Made by a program: the position numbers and the translations under genes. 64,000 nucleotides of DNA from Lucinisca nassula (taxonomy: Eukaryota; Mollusca; Bivalvia; Lucinida; Lucinidae): the NCBI GenBank assembly GCA_963580285.1, contig OY757014.1:97447372-97511371 (forward strand), read 5' to 3'. The notes beneath the pieces were generated by a model. The model was given only the letters and a program-made list of their open reading frames with translations, was not told where the DNA came from and ran no database searches. Positions 46,272 through 57,357 of the stretch are shown in pieces (the stretch's first letter is position 1; each line of letters starts with the position of its first letter).

Positions 46272-47763
46272 TAAAGGCTTGAACCCTTCTAAAGCTTTAG
46301 GGCCTGATGAGCTTCATCCTAGAGTCCTGAAGGAACTAGCAAACGAGTTAGGTCCAGTTTTTGCTCATCTTTTCCAACAATCTCTCGATACGGGTGAAAT
46401 TCCCAAAGAATGGCTCCTAGCGAACATCTGTCCACTTTTCAAAAAAGGGGACAGGGCTATTGCTCGTAATTATCGCCCGGTGTCACTGACATGTGTTCTA
46501 TGTAAATTGCTTGAACACATAGTCTGCTCAAACATCATGGCCCACTTGGATGAACATAAACTTTTGTCAGACAGACAACATGCATTTAGGAAAAGGCATA
46601 GTTGCGAAACTCAGTTGAGCACGGTTATTAATGATTGGGCAAAAATCCTGGACAAAGGGGGGCAGGTGGACACATTTATTCTGGACTTTGAGAAGGCTTT
46701 TGACACCCCTCCTCATGAACTACTTAAATCCAAATTATTTGGTTATGGAATTGCTGGGAAGACTCTTAAATGGATAGATTCCTTCCTTTGCTACAGAAAA
46801 CAGCGTGTTGTTGTTAATGGTGAATCTTCAGTATGGGCGCCAGTTTTGTCTGGAGTCCCACAAGGGACCGTTCTTGGTCCACTATTGTTCTCCCTGTACA
46901 TCAATGATATTTCCACTGATATTGACTCAGAAATAAGACTGTTCGCAGATGACTGTGTTTGTTACCGGGAAATTAGAGATACAGATGACTCACTGAAACT
47001 TCAGGCTGACATAGATAGATTAGGATGTTGGGCCAGAAAATGGGGCATGAGATTTCAACCAGTTAAATGCAATATTATGCAGATAACAAGGAAGAGATCT
47101 AATAAAGTTGAGGCTTCTTACAACTTAGAGGGAACGGTCCTCGAAAATGTGAATTCCATTAAATACCTTGGTGTGACAATCACTCACGATTTGAGATGGA
47201 ATACACACATTAGCAATATGTGTACAAAGGCGAATAGAACACTTGGTTTCCTGAGGCGAAATCTTCATCAGTGTCCTCAGGATGTGAAAGAAACAGCATA
47301 CAGGGGACTTGTTCGCCCAATCTTGGAATATGGTAGTTGCATCTGGGACCCAAGCGGAGTGGTCCTAAATGAAGAAATTGAAAAAGTTCAGAATAGAGCT
47401 GCTAGATTTGTAACTGGAAATTATTGCTTTGAAACTGGGAGCATGACTGGAATTCTAGGAAAATTAAGATGGGAGTCTCTCAAGAAAAGGAGAAGAGACA
47501 GTAGGCTCATACTCTTATACAAAGGTCTAAAGGGTGCTGCCAGCATTCCAACAGATGACCTTGTTCCCCCAGCTAGGCATTGTAGAAAACACCATTCAAT
47601 GACGTTTCAGACCCTTACTGCAAGAACGGATATTTATAAAGAATCGTTTTTCCCCCGAACCATTAGAGATTGGAATGCCCTTCCCGATTCTATTATTTTG
47701 ACGGCTGAAGGTGCTGAGGATTCTGTAGCTAAGTTTACATCTTTGGTTAGAGCTAGGGACTAA
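46272..47763 (+). pseudogene. Inverted partial copy of the CR1-like reverse transcriptase
   Basis: Identical to the minus-strand RT from KLLKGLNPSK onward to the stop. The upstream frame reads antisense spacer, so the first ~55 codons of the 553-codon ORF are not protein of the element. Duplicate, not an independent insertion, because the THAP flank is copied with it. Confidence 0.9.
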
Positions 47764-47772
47764 CTTCTCATA

Positions 47773-48030
47773 TCACAGGTCCTGGTGTGTGAATGTCATT
47801 TGACGTGTCACCGGTAACAATTCTGATTCTGATTCTGATTCTGACAATCGCTGGTAAATGTTCCATTTGTAATTAGGTTTAACCAATTTGATTCTTCTAA
47901 TCCACGCTTTGCGCAATCTGTCATCTGAAGGAAATCTGTGCAGCTGAACAATACGGCCATCAACATTTTTTCCGCGATAATTTGAGCAAACAACACAATA
48001 ATGTCTCTGTCTCGATATTATCTCGTCCAT
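47773..48030 (-). pseudogene. Inverted copy of the truncated THAP exon
   Basis: Encodes the same 85 residues as 44233-44490, with the same CR1-derived tail. The upstream ACTTCCGG box is copied too (48041-48048). An adjacent ORF that starts in the LINE endonuclease part (48778) reads into the arm in another frame. Confidence 0.9.
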
Positions 48031-48102
48031 TTTTTACGCTCCGGAAGTGGATAGAAATCGAAACCGGGACGTTATCGATTTTCAAAAAGAAGAAGAGTAG
48101 AC

Positions 48103-48790
48103 CATGCTGATTTTTGATGTCATTTTTAATTTCTCGTCTCAAGTTTTCAAATTTTGCTCTGAGTTTACCACTTCCCGACTTTTTTGCCTTAGCATGAATC
48201 TTATTTCTCCTCCGAATTTTTCTTCTTATTTCTGGTGTGATCCAAGGTATTGAAGATACAGACCTGCTAGTTTTGGAGGGGATATGATTTTCGGACGAAG
48301 CTTGAATGAAAGACTTTATCAAATCAAAGTTCTCCTGGACAGACCGAGCGTCTGAATGACCATTAAAGTATTTCTCTCTTGCAAATTTTAGGGCATCCTT
48401 CCTCATAGTTTCATAGTCACCCTTTTGATATAAGTACACCTTTCTACGAGGTTTCTTTATAGGTGGTATGAAGATTTTCAAAAATCCAGAGACAATATCA
48501 TGATCACTTAGTTTGTCCGGGGATTGAATATCCCCAAACTGTCCTGGCAAAGTTGTAAGAATCAAATCCAAAGTGTTTCTATCTCGAGTAGGGAAGTCAA
48601 CAACCTGTTCCAAGCCATGATCATTCATGATGTCGACATTGTGCTCTGAACATTTCATTGATGGGAAGAAGAAAGGAAATGAAATTCCGTCGAAGTTTGG
48701 AAAGAAACGTTTCGAAAGTAACCAGGTAAAATACACTTGATCTTTGTGCTTTAACAATCCTAAACGGAATTCGATCATGAAAAGTATTTC
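48103..48790 (-). pseudogene. CR1-like LINE, endonuclease C-terminus and linker
   Basis: The minus-strand frame contains NDHGLEQVVDFPTRDRNTLD, KLSDHDIV (the SDH motif of the apurinic-type LINE endonuclease), then the linker PWITPEIRRKIRRRNKIHAK and LRREIKNDIKNQH. In an uninterrupted element VNNLVGDVKANP (46262) would follow directly. The first ~35 codons of the 272-codon ORF do not look like endonuclease; the 5' end meets another LINE at about 48790. Confidence 0.85.
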
Positions 48791-49402
48791 GTGGTTGAAT
48801 ATGCATCACCCATTTGGCACCCCTATGTTAAAACTCAGACTCAGCAGGTGGAGAAGGTGCAGAGGACAGCTGCTCGATGGACCTGTAGGCGATGGCGAAA
48901 TAGAAGTAGCGTCGGTGACATGCTTAATGAGCTAGAGTGGCCGTCCCTGGAGGCCCGTCGTGAGCAGTCCTCTTTAACCTTCTTCTACAAGATACACTCT
49001 GATTCAGTGTCTATTGATAAAGATAGGTACTTGACCCCTGTAACACTGTCGACCCAAACAAGGGCATCAAAATTAAACGACTCACAATATCGTAGATACC
49101 AGTCCTATAGTGATGCCCTGAAGAACTCGTTTTTTCCTAGAACTATTCCCCAATGGAATAGTCTTCCCTCCTCTGCGGTGAATGCCAAGTCCGCAGAAGA
49201 GTTCAAAGCCCGCACAGTGTAAGATTGGGTCTCAGAGGTATGCGTTTTAGGATACCTCTGTTATGCAGATTGTAAATAGTTTTAAGGACGCATCCAGTGC
49301 CTCTCTTTTTTTTTCAGCTAAATTCTAAATTTAGCCACCCAATCAACTGAGGTAATGGCCAGATATGACCGACTCAGTATAAGAAGATAGATAGATAGAT
49401 AG
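48791..49402 (+). pseudogene. Second LINE, 5'-truncated, C-terminal end of ORF2
   Basis: 144 codons to the stop at 49220, opening in VEYASPIWHPYVKTQTQQVE and ending in NSFFPRTIPQWNSLP, the usual C-terminal signature of CR1/Jockey-type LINEs. It differs from the first LINE throughout. The 3' end is (AGAT)n at 49385-49402. No RT core is present, consistent with 5' truncation on insertion. Confidence 0.85.
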
Positions 49403-49792
49403 GGTGGGGCGGGGGGAGGTCAAATACTTGGTGGGGCATCATATGCTGTTTCCTTGATATCCACACATGTTTTTTTTTAGTTATTCACATTGCTTATTAC
49501 TGGTTTCTACCCAGAAATTAACTGAGGTTATGGACCAAATTTAATATGACCGGATAAATGATTCTGGGATGGAGTGAGTGGGCGAAGACTGCTCTGTAGA
49601 GGTTCTCACTTATCAATGACAGTAAATTTATTTTTCTTTCTAAGGTATTTTGAAAATGAACATTTGTCATAAGTCAGTATCTAATTAAGAACATATCACC
49701 CAGTATTTTTATATTTATTTTTCTATCTATCTGTCTATCTATCAGCATTTGCAGTAAACAGCATATTCATTATAAAACAGCATATGATGCCC

Positions 49793-49880
49793 GGCCAAGG
49801 GCTTGAACCCGGCCCCAATAACTCTGTGGTAGAGCGTTTACCGGGATGTTGCGAGTTCAGTCCCCGGTCGTGCCATACCA
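49793..49880 (+). mobile_element. tRNA-headed SINE fragment (S4-like)
   Basis: GGCCCCAATAACTCTGTGGT ... GCGAGTTCAGTCCCCGG, then CATACCAAGGATGTAA-AATGG like the S4 copy at 25892. Confidence 0.65.
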
Positions 49881-50229
49881 AGGATGTAAAAATGGTGCCG
49901 GGAGCTCCCTTGTTGTCAAAGCAGTCTCTCTTCAATTATATTATGAGTCTGACTACCGGGTTTCATTGTATTTTTATTTCTTACAGCTAAGACTGGCACG
50001 ATAAATCTGACAATCGATTAATCGATCAATGAATTCCACAAGAATGATAATCAGTACTGATTTGCTTGTAATCGATTGATTGAAAAGTACAATTTACATG
50101 TACTACCCAAATTTGTGCCTAAAATAGCTGTGTAAGTGGCAAACAGTGCAGGCCCAGATGAGCAAACAGTGTAGACCCAGGTGAGATGTCACAGAACGCG
50201 GCGTCTTATCTGAGTCAACACTGTTCACT

Positions 50230-50412
50230 CAGGTCTGTGAGTCGGACCATCGGCAACCGTGCTTATAATATAAACCATATTGGTTTCACTTGGCGACAGG
50301 GCTCAAGATGTCATTTCATCTCAATGTTGGGTAAAAGTCCCATAAAACTGGAAGCAACATCTCAAAATGACTTACAATACGGTGTTGATGGGGACGTTTA
50401 ACCTCAAATCAA
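50230..50412 (+). mobile_element. SINE-like S3, 5'-truncated
   Basis: From GAGTCGGACCATCGGCAACC to GGGGACGTTTAACCTCAAAT. Confidence 0.7.
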
Positions 50413-50445
50413 ACAGAAAGAAATATACAGCCCTATCAAGATTAT

Positions 50446-50782
50446 TTCACATGCATTGAGTCGATTATTAATCAGGTGGGCAAAAACTGGAGTACTCGGA
50501 CAAAAAAAACACCTCATCTTCTGTTGCAGAACTTGTCGTCTCATATATGACCTGAGCCAGGCTTGAATTACATGAGAGACCTAATGATTGTCATTGCTCT
50601 TAATCATTAGGTCTCTCACCGCTGTGGGTTCGAGTCTTGCTCGGGTCATATGTGAGGCTCCAAGTTCAGCAACGGATGGTCAGGTGGTTTTTCCCAGAGT
50701 ATTCCGGTTTTCGCCCATCTCTGAATAAAGATCGACTCGATATGAGTGAAATAATCTTGAAAGGACCGTAAAACGAAAAAAA
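50446..50782. mobile_element. Two tRNA-headed S2 SINEs, head to head
   Basis: The minus copy at 50446-50585 is joined at its head to a plus copy at 50590-50782; the heads meet in CTAATGATT / AATCATTAG, making an inverted pair. Confidence 0.72.
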
Positions 50783-50914
50783 AAAAAAAAAAAAAAACAA
50801 TACTCAATGTTTGTTATTTTAGATTTTATTTAATGGGGAAGGTATCGCTTGCACATAAAATGAAAGTATGTAAATAAAATTTATAAATAAGAAGAAATTC
50901 TGTTACCATTTCAG

Positions 50915-52249
50915 CTGAATGAGACAAAAGAGGATAGCACAGAAGGTACAACCCAGGCTGATGATACTGCACCAACTGAGGATGAAGGTTTTGTAACAGA
51001 GGAAGACAGGTCTGGTTTCCAGACATCCGTTGTGTCAGAGACAGCATTGGAGATGTCCATTCGCATACACGACTATTTGGGTGATTTGTGTTCTATTGCA
51101 AAATTTGTAAATAAAGCTGAACAGACAGATGTAAATGTGACAACAGAATCATCTTCCCAGACCTCATTGAAAACAGCTGAAATTGGAACACAAACTGACT
51201 TTGTCTATGTATCTGCCTACAAACCCGAAGAAGTGAAAGAAAGTTTGAACTCTAAACCTGTGATGAAAGACTTTTCAGTGCAATGTGAAAAACCTGCAAA
51301 GACAATTGAGGACATTGCAAATAATAAGGAAAAGTGTATGTTCTACACAGGCGTACCAAATGCATCAATTTTGTATGCATTATTTGATGAAATGTCTGAT
51401 GTTTGTGAAAACACAACAAGAAACAGAACAAACCATGACTCTGGCGAAAAACGAGACAACACATACAGTGAAGCTGGAGGAAGGCCGAGGCGCTTACGTC
51501 CAATAGATGAGTTCTTCTTAGTGTTAATGAGATTGCGACTTGGACTCTTGCTAGAAGATTTGGCAGACAGATTTTTTATTGCACGGTCAACTTGTACGAA
51601 CATTGTCGACAAGTGGTTGGAATATCTTCATGTGAAATTTTCATTCCTAGTGACCTGGCCCTCAAAGTCTGTTATAAAGAACACTATGCCCAATAAATTC
51701 AGAAGGAAGTATCCAGACTGTAGAGTGATTATAGACTGCACAGAGTTTTTTACAGAAACACCACAATCCCTCATCAACAAGTCCCTGTTGTATTCTCACT
51801 ACAAGTCGCATATGACTTACAAAGCTCTCATAGGAATAAGCCCCTCTGGTGTAATAACATTTGTGTCAGACCTATGGGCGGGAAGTACAAGTGACAAACA
51901 AATTACTAAAATGAGTGGCCTTTTGGATTTATGTGAATCTGGTGATGCCATAATGGAAGACAAGGGCTTTCTGATTTCAGATTTGACTACTCCACGAGGA
52001 ATAAAACTAATTATTCCGCCATTTAAAACCAAACGATTCACAAGAAGAGAAGTCGAAGAGACACGCAGAATAGCAAACCTAAGGATAGATGTTGAACGGG
52101 CTGTTGAGCGTGTAAAAAACTTCAGGATTCTGAGCGGTGTAATTCCGATCACTTTGTCAAAAAAAACTTCTAAAACTTTTAAAGTCTGTGCTGGATTATC
52201 AAATTTGCAGGATCCCCTAGTTCATGATGAAGTAAACGAAGACCTATAG
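50915..52249 (+). CDS. DDE transposase exon (HTH_Tnp_4 + DDE_Tnp_4), ISL2EU/IS4EU type
   Basis: A probable exon starting after TTACCATTTCAG (acceptor) at 50914; the frame is open to the stop at 52249 (about 444 codons). The GTG at 51032 is not a real start. Numbering from 51032: acidic/Ser-Thr linker 1-100, CMFYTGVPNASILYALFDEM (102-121, typical before the HTH), helix-turn-helix 157-200, then an RNase-H-like DDE domain: Asp235 in VIIDCTEF, Asp310 in IMEDKGF, Glu355 in RIDVERAVERVK, with IPPF at 328-331. These enzymes cut and join the transposon ends. DNA binding would come from the THAP exon 6.5 kb upstream. No internal stop, so this exon is young, though its partner exon is broken. Confidence 0.85.
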   Translation: MNETKEDSTEGTTQADDTAPTEDEGFVTEEDRSGFQTSVVSETALEMSIRIHDYLGDLCSIAKFVNKAEQTDVNVTTESSSQTSLKTAEIGTQTDFVYVSAYKPEEVKESLNSKPVMKDFSVQCEKPAKTIEDIANNKEKCMFYTGVPNASILYALFDEMSDVCENTTRNRTNHDSGEKRDNTYSEAGGRPRRLRPIDEFFLVLMRLRLGLLLEDLADRFFIARSTCTNIVDKWLEYLHVKFSFLVTWPSKSVIKNTMPNKFRRKYPDCRVIIDCTEFFTETPQSLINKSLLYSHYKSHMTYKALIGISPSGVITFVSDLWAGSTSDKQITKMSGLLDLCESGDAIMEDKGFLISDLTTPRGIKLIIPPFKTKRFTRREVEETRRIANLRIDVERAVERVKNFRILSGVIPITLSKKTSKTFKVCAGLSNLQDPLVHDEVNEDL

Positions 52250-52302
52250 ACATTATGGGTATTTAGAGTTTCCCTATGGAGGATCAGCTTTCTCTGTCAA
52301 AG

Positions 52303-52365
52303 TATGTTGTGGGTACCTGTGAGCAGCACCTCAGCGAGGCGATTCTAACAAGGCTCCCACAACAT
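52303..52365. repeat. Hairpin family H, copy 6
   Basis: TGTTGTGGGTACC and CGAGGCGATTCTAACAAGGC, closing with CCCACAACA. The left inner arm has decayed (GAGCAGCACCTC). Confidence 0.65.
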
Positions 52366-52539
52366 GTTTGTGACATGAAGCAAAGGAAGATATCCTGGCA
52401 CATACTGAAAATCTTAGTACAAACCTAAGAAACATCCTTATCCTGCTGAATAAATAATTTAGCCACACCCATTTCTGACTATTTACCAATCAAATTAACA
52501 CATGTATAATTTATTATTTGAATTCACTTACATTATATA

Positions 52540-52803
52540 TACAATAGATTGGCTGCATAGTGCTTACACACAGAGCTGAAACCGACCGCACACAAGTACT
52601 GGTAAACCGCTTAGAGCATCTAAGCCTGTCCAGGCAAAGCTGTGTGAGTCGGTCCCCATGATTATAAACCCTATTGGTTGGCAGGGCTTGAGATGTCATT
52701 TCATCTCAATGTCGGGTAAAAGTCTCACAAAATTGGAAGCAACGTCTCCAAAATGACCTATTCAGTGTTGACGGGGACTTTAATCCTCATATCAAACAAA
52801 AAA
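52540..52803 (+). mobile_element. SINE-like element family S3
   Basis: GCACACAAGTACTGGTAAAC through GGACTTTAATCCTCATATC and an A-rich tail. Confidence 0.72.
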
Positions 52804-52867
52804 CAATGTGAATCCTGATCAGCTGGCTTCTTCAGAATCCATCTGATCTGATCTAGGATGTTTGCTC

Positions 52868-52932
52868 CGTCTCTGTATTACCTTAGCTGTTGGTGGGACG
52901 TAAAACTCAAATGTTCACTCCCTCACTCACTA
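52868..52932 (+). mobile_element. SINE S1, 3' tail only
   Basis: CCGTCTCTGTATTACCTTAG, GGTGGGACGTAAAACTC and (ACTC)n; the tRNA head is missing. Confidence 0.7.
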
Positions 52933-52939
52933 GGATGTT

Positions 52940-53875
52940 TGCAAGGTTGCCAGTATTAGCAGGATTATGTTTGAGTCTATTTCATAGATTAAGTGCTGTT
53001 TTCATCCATACAACACTGATATTACAGAAAAAGAAAATAAAAATGCTGTGGGTACCAGCAAGGCACTTCTGGGTACCCACATCATATTTTTGTTCTAGAA
53101 TAAGTGGGCCCCCTTCCAGGTACTTTAGGTCTGCCATATGGGATTCTGTGCAGACACCTAACCTGCTGGGTCTGCAAAATTTTTTCATGGAGACTGAACA
53201 GATCTTTTCTACAGTCATTTTCTTCTTCCACTGATTCAAAAAGGGCAATTGTCAGTTTCAGATCATGAAAGAATGCCCTCTGTATTTGTCAACATTTCAT
53301 CATAAGCCTGTCGAAGAAAAGTGTGGTTGCACTGTAGGAAAACGACCAACTCAATGTGACCTAAATAGTGCTGAAATGGCCGTTAAACTCTAAACAAACC
53401 CTCTTGGTCACGCGGTCTTTGATAGATGATGTACAAAACATAAATAACTGCTTAAAAATAAGTGTGATTAGATAAACTAACCAACTCGATATAACCTAAA
53501 TAGTGTTTGCTGTGTCATTAACCCTTTTTTACCAAATGGAGTCTTCCTCTGTATATAGGGCACGAGTCCATTTCAAAATTTAGGGGTGTCAGGTTGTGCT
53601 TTCTTCAAAATTGATTTGGAAAATGGCTTAACTTTTTGCACATAGTGTAGGCCCTGATCAGACGCCGTGTAGATCCTGATAAGATGGCTTCAGAAGCCAT
53701 CTGATCTGAATTTGTATTGTTTGAAAGTTAAGACATATCCGAGCACAGCAGGACAATGGTTAAAATAAAAGTACTGAACATGTTATGGTTACACATAGTT
53801 CCAGATACGACACTGTTTTGGTTTTATGGCCCTTTCAAGATTATTTCATTCACATGGAGTCACTTATTTCCATCT
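52940..53875. other. No gene seen between convergent transposon genes
   Basis: Contains a tail-like GGCCGTTAAACTCTAAAC (53370-53390), a partial hairpin U at 53636-53710, and an S2 fragment (minus) at 53816-53880 that touches the YqaJ stop codon. Confidence 0.5.
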
Positions 53876-55010
53876 TTAATACAAATTTTTACCACGCTTA
53901 ACCCGTCTGGAGAATAATTCAGGAATGACAGCCTTTACGTAAAACTTGTTCAAAGTTGCCAAAGCATCTTGCCAGAAATTTAGATCAAACATAATTCTTT
54001 CTCTGTGTGTACCCTTCAAGGTCCAGATGAAAAAATCACACCACTCATACTGAGCAATAGCCATCTGTCCCTGGATCTGGTAGAAGTATGAATGGTTCTT
54101 TTTCAGTGTTAATTTTCCATCCACAATGTCACAACAAAATGCTGAGTCTTTAGCAGCTTCCGCGGGTGTACAGTTTCTCCATTTATATGGACATTTAATT
54201 TCTAAAAGTCCTTTTCCATTTTCCATATGAACTATGCCATCTGGACTTGCTGCAAGGTGTGGGTAGTTTTCATTTACAATGAGTCCACATGTTCTCACAC
54301 TGTGCTTAGTCAGCAGTGTATATTTTCGTCTAGCTGCTGGCTCATGAGTGCGCCCCCATTTCACATATTCATTTTCGAATGTGCTGTAGTCCATTACTGT
54401 TTTAAGCACACTTCCAAAGCCTTCCTTTTTTCTTTTACACACAAGCCCAAAGTTGGAACTTGTTAGTCTTCCATGTCGCGCTTTCTTCCACAGTTTGTTT
54501 TTTACCTGTCCTTGTGTTTTTTTCTCAATCTCAGAAGATTCCTGCTGTGTCAGTGACAATGACTGAAAATAATTTTTGAATGTTTTCTCACACTCTTCAC
54601 TACTTAAATCCACAGAATCACTATAGTTAAAGTCAATGTGATGCAGATTTGGAATTCTAACAGTTGGTTCTAGTTTTGTGGCATCTTCACGTGTAAAAAG
54701 CCATGCTGCTTTTGGAGCACATTCCTTAAGTTTTGCAGCAAACGAATCTTGATCCACAGATTTAACGTTTAGAACTGTCCCTTGCTTTGACAAGGACTGT
54801 CTTCTTTCGCCTTTAACAATGTTTTCTCCCACACGCTTGAATTTCACAAATTCCATTTCGTCCAGTTTTTTGGGGCTCAGTTTTCGTTTTCTAGGCATGC
54901 TCCATTTACACTGTTTGGAGGTGGAGGAATCTGGGCCATCTTCTTTCTCTTTGCTTATGTCAACCAAGGTGTGCAGCAGGGTGGAAACATGATTGCAGTC
55001 TTCTCCTTCT
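53876..55010 (-). CDS. YqaJ-type nuclease exon of the transposon's partner protein
   Basis: The exon begins after TTTTTTTCCAG (acceptor, intron end at 55011); the frame is open to 53876, about 377 codons. The TTG at 54967 is not a real start. The first codons give EGEDCNHV, the C-x-H half of a SWIM zinc finger whose C-x-C half lies in the 58.2-kb exon. Numbering from 54967: a basic PRKRKLSPKK linker (25-34), then a YqaJ/lambda-exonuclease-like domain ~160-340 with ARHGRLTSSNF (163-173), WGRTHEPAARRKY (Glu209), SPDG (Asp243), LLEIKCPY (Glu256, Lys258) and YFYQIQGQ (294-301). This is the active-site set of PD-(D/E)XK exonucleases. In this group it may process DNA during transposition; its role is unproven. 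Confidence 0.88.
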
Positions 55011-55399
55011 CTGGAAAAAAATATATTTATTTTATGTATATGTTACTACTTTCTATTTTCGTCAACACATTTTGTATAATTAACAATCCTGTGATTTCCA
55101 AACGAATAGGTACATAATAAAAAGAACAATTACAATTTATGGCAATGTTTAGCTTGCCTGTATGGAAAACAAGGAGAGATATTGTTGTCACTCCGGTCAT
55201 CTGCTGGCGTGTGTATGTCATTCCTGGGATAGTAGTTCATGTGACCTGATAACTGACCTCAAATGTAAATGAGGGTCAGAATGACCGATACTTCATGGTC
55301 CAGTGTTTTTTCCTTGGGAAGACTACATGTATATGAGGGAGAAATGTTCCACTAGGGATAATACAAATTTGTGTTTTGGTTTATCAGTGGTTATGCTAC

Positions 55400-55600
55400 T
55401 CGCCTTCATGATTATTTCACATACATATATGTGTATTATAAGTTTATGAGAAGTGGATAAAAACTGGAATGCCCAGTGAAAAACCACATTACTTCCGTTG
55501 TAGAACACTGTGTCTGCAGTGACCAAACAGGGCTCAAACCAAAGGGCTGAAAGACCTAATGATTAAGAGTCTCCACTCTTACCCACTAGGTCTCAGAGGT
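55400..55600 (-). mobile_element. tRNA-headed SINE (S2), diverged
   Basis: AATGCCCAGTGAAAAACCAC ... GAGTCTCCACTCTTACCCAC matches the inverse of family S2 with many changes. Confidence 0.6.
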
Positions 55601-55983
55601 CCATACTTACATGTACATATGATATTATGACTGAAAGAACATGTATGTATACCGGTACTTGAATGTATGTCAGTGTGAGCCAACATTTTACAGGTCACAG
55701 GATTCTATATTTTACAGTCCATTTACAGGGTGTGCTTTGTAAAGTTCAATCTACTGTGACTACATGTAGGGCTGCGGCCAGCTACACTGTCATGCAACAG
55801 CTCTTGTTCAGTCAATGCTATTACTTAACACCTGTTTTATCTGTGTTTGACACCAAGTTAATTTATTTGTAATAAAAAATCACCAAAAACAAAGTCTTTG
55901 TTAAGTTGTATCCACAATACATTCTGCAGAAAGAAATTGTTTCTTCAAACCATGCTCCGGTCAGGTGATACGCAAATCTCTGT

Positions 55984-56240
55984 TTTACGTGCCGTCCCCA
56001 TCAACACTATTTAGGTTATTTTGGAGATGTTGCTTCCAATTTTATGGAACTTTTAGCCGGGACTTAGATGAAATGACATCTAAAGCCCTGTGTTCCAAAC
56101 CAACCCAATGCATTCATATGTAGGGACGATCCGAGCTGCCTTGGCAGGCTTAGAACCTCTTAGCGGTTTACCAGTACTCTTGTTCGGTCAATTTGTGGAA
56201 TTATCATGCAGTCCAATCTATTTCTCCAAGCCTCCGATGG
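55984..56240 (-). mobile_element. SINE-like S3
   Basis: Inverse copy from GTGCCGTCCCCATCAACACT to TTTCTCCAAGCCTCCGATGG. Confidence 0.7.
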
Positions 56241-56309
56241 GAAAGATGATAACAGAGAAAGACATTAACCCATACATGTACATGCCCAGCGGCCCTTTTT
56301 GGGGACATT

Positions 56310-56378
56310 GGTAAACAGTGCCGACCCAGATCAGATGCCAAAAAATTTGGAGTCTGATCTGGGTCTACACTGTTTGCT
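56310..56378. repeat. Hairpin family U, copy
   Basis: GACCCAGATCAGA and TCTGATCTGGGTC arms with GTAAACAGTG / CACTGTTTGC ends. Confidence 0.72.
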
Positions 56379-56589
56379 GAAAGTACATCAATTTTTGATA
56401 AGAAGACAAACATGTGACATTGTCACCCCTATAATTTGAAATGGACCACTCCAAACTTACTAGGTGGCAGTTTCCCTTGACATATACATGTATGGGTTAA
56501 ACCTTATCCTGCTGCATAATTTTATTAGCTACACTCATTTCTGACTATCAGCCAATCAGACAAGACAATATAGTGTTGATCAAATTCAT

Positions 56590-56752
56590 AGTGTTGACTC
56601 TGATCAGACGGATGATCAGTGGTTATGCTACTCGCCTTGTAAACCAGGGATTGCAGGATCGATCCAGACTTCCGGATGAGTCTTTAAACCGAGGTCCCGT
56701 CTCCGTATGACCTTAGCTGTAAGTGGGACATAAAACTAAAACTCACTCACTC
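56590..56752 (+). mobile_element. tRNA-headed SINE (S1), 5'-truncated
   Basis: GTGGTTATGCTACTCGCC, the B-box remnant GCAGGATCGATCC, and the tail GGGACATAAAAC with (ACTC)n. Confidence 0.75.
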
Positions 56753-56925
56753 AGACAGATACAAGGCTTAGCAAACCATGCTCAAAGAGGCAGTCTGATC
56801 AGGGTCCTCAATCACAATTTGCCAAGGAATTTGTGTGTGTACTTCTTATTGAAAAGAACACTGTGTAGCTTTTTCCATTGTAATTGCCTCTCTATCTTTA
56901 CTTTGATGTGGCTCCAATGATTTGT

Positions 56926-57150
56926 TTGTTTGATTTGAGGTTTAATGTCCCCATCAACACTGTAAAGGTCATTTTGGAGACATTGCTTCCAATTCTGTGG
57001 GACTTTTACCCAACATTGAGATGAAATGACATCTCAAGCCCTACCACCCAAAGAAAACCAATAGGGTTTATAAGCATGGACGGTCCAAAATGCACCACTG
57101 TGCCTGGGCAGGCCCAAATATTTTCTTCAAGTCCCGATAGGTGGGGGCAA
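56926..57150 (-). mobile_element. SINE-like S3
   Basis: Inverse copy from TTTGATTTGAGGTTTAATGT to CAAGTCCCGATAGGTGGGGG. Confidence 0.72.
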
Positions 57151-57184
57151 ATGGCTCTAATGAATATAACAATATATTAATATT

Positions 57185-57234
57185 TTGTGGGTATCTGAAT
57201 TGCCTCAGCGAGATGACTCAAATGAATACCCACA
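57185..57234. repeat. Hairpin family H, copy 7 (decayed)
   Basis: TTGTGGGTATCTGAATTGCC and CTCAAATGAATACCCACA; loop arms are partly lost. Confidence 0.5.
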
Positions 57235-57357
57235 GGATACATGTACATGTACTGTTCATTACTCAATCATACTGTCACTATTTAGCCATTTAGGTAAAAA
57301 AGAAAGTCAGTTGTGTACTTGTAGCAAAGCCAAATTTCAAAAAAAAAAGTAAAGAGC

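Larger units (their letters stand above)
46263..48102 (-). repeat. Right arm of the 1,840-bp inverted repeat
   Basis: Inverse copy of 44161-46000 containing the LINE 3' part and the THAP exon with its upstream box. It is inserted in the LINE frame between ...IKNQH (48104) and VNNLVGDV (46262). A single shared G at the junction is the only microhomology seen. Confidence 0.92.
49403..50914. other. SINE-rich stretch between THAP and DDE exons
   Basis: Contains (TATC)n at 49724-49742, an S4-type tRNA head at 49793-49880, hairpin U at 50138-50229, an S3 partial at about 50230-50412, and two S2 copies head to head at 50446-50782 with poly-A at 50777-50797. I did not find the missing second half of the THAP finger here. 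Confidence 0.6.

Noticed and set aside
46263..48102. A second, independent LINE insertion in opposite orientation
   Set aside because: The arm includes the THAP exon flank and is identical to the left arm, so it is a duplication of the locus and not retrotransposition.
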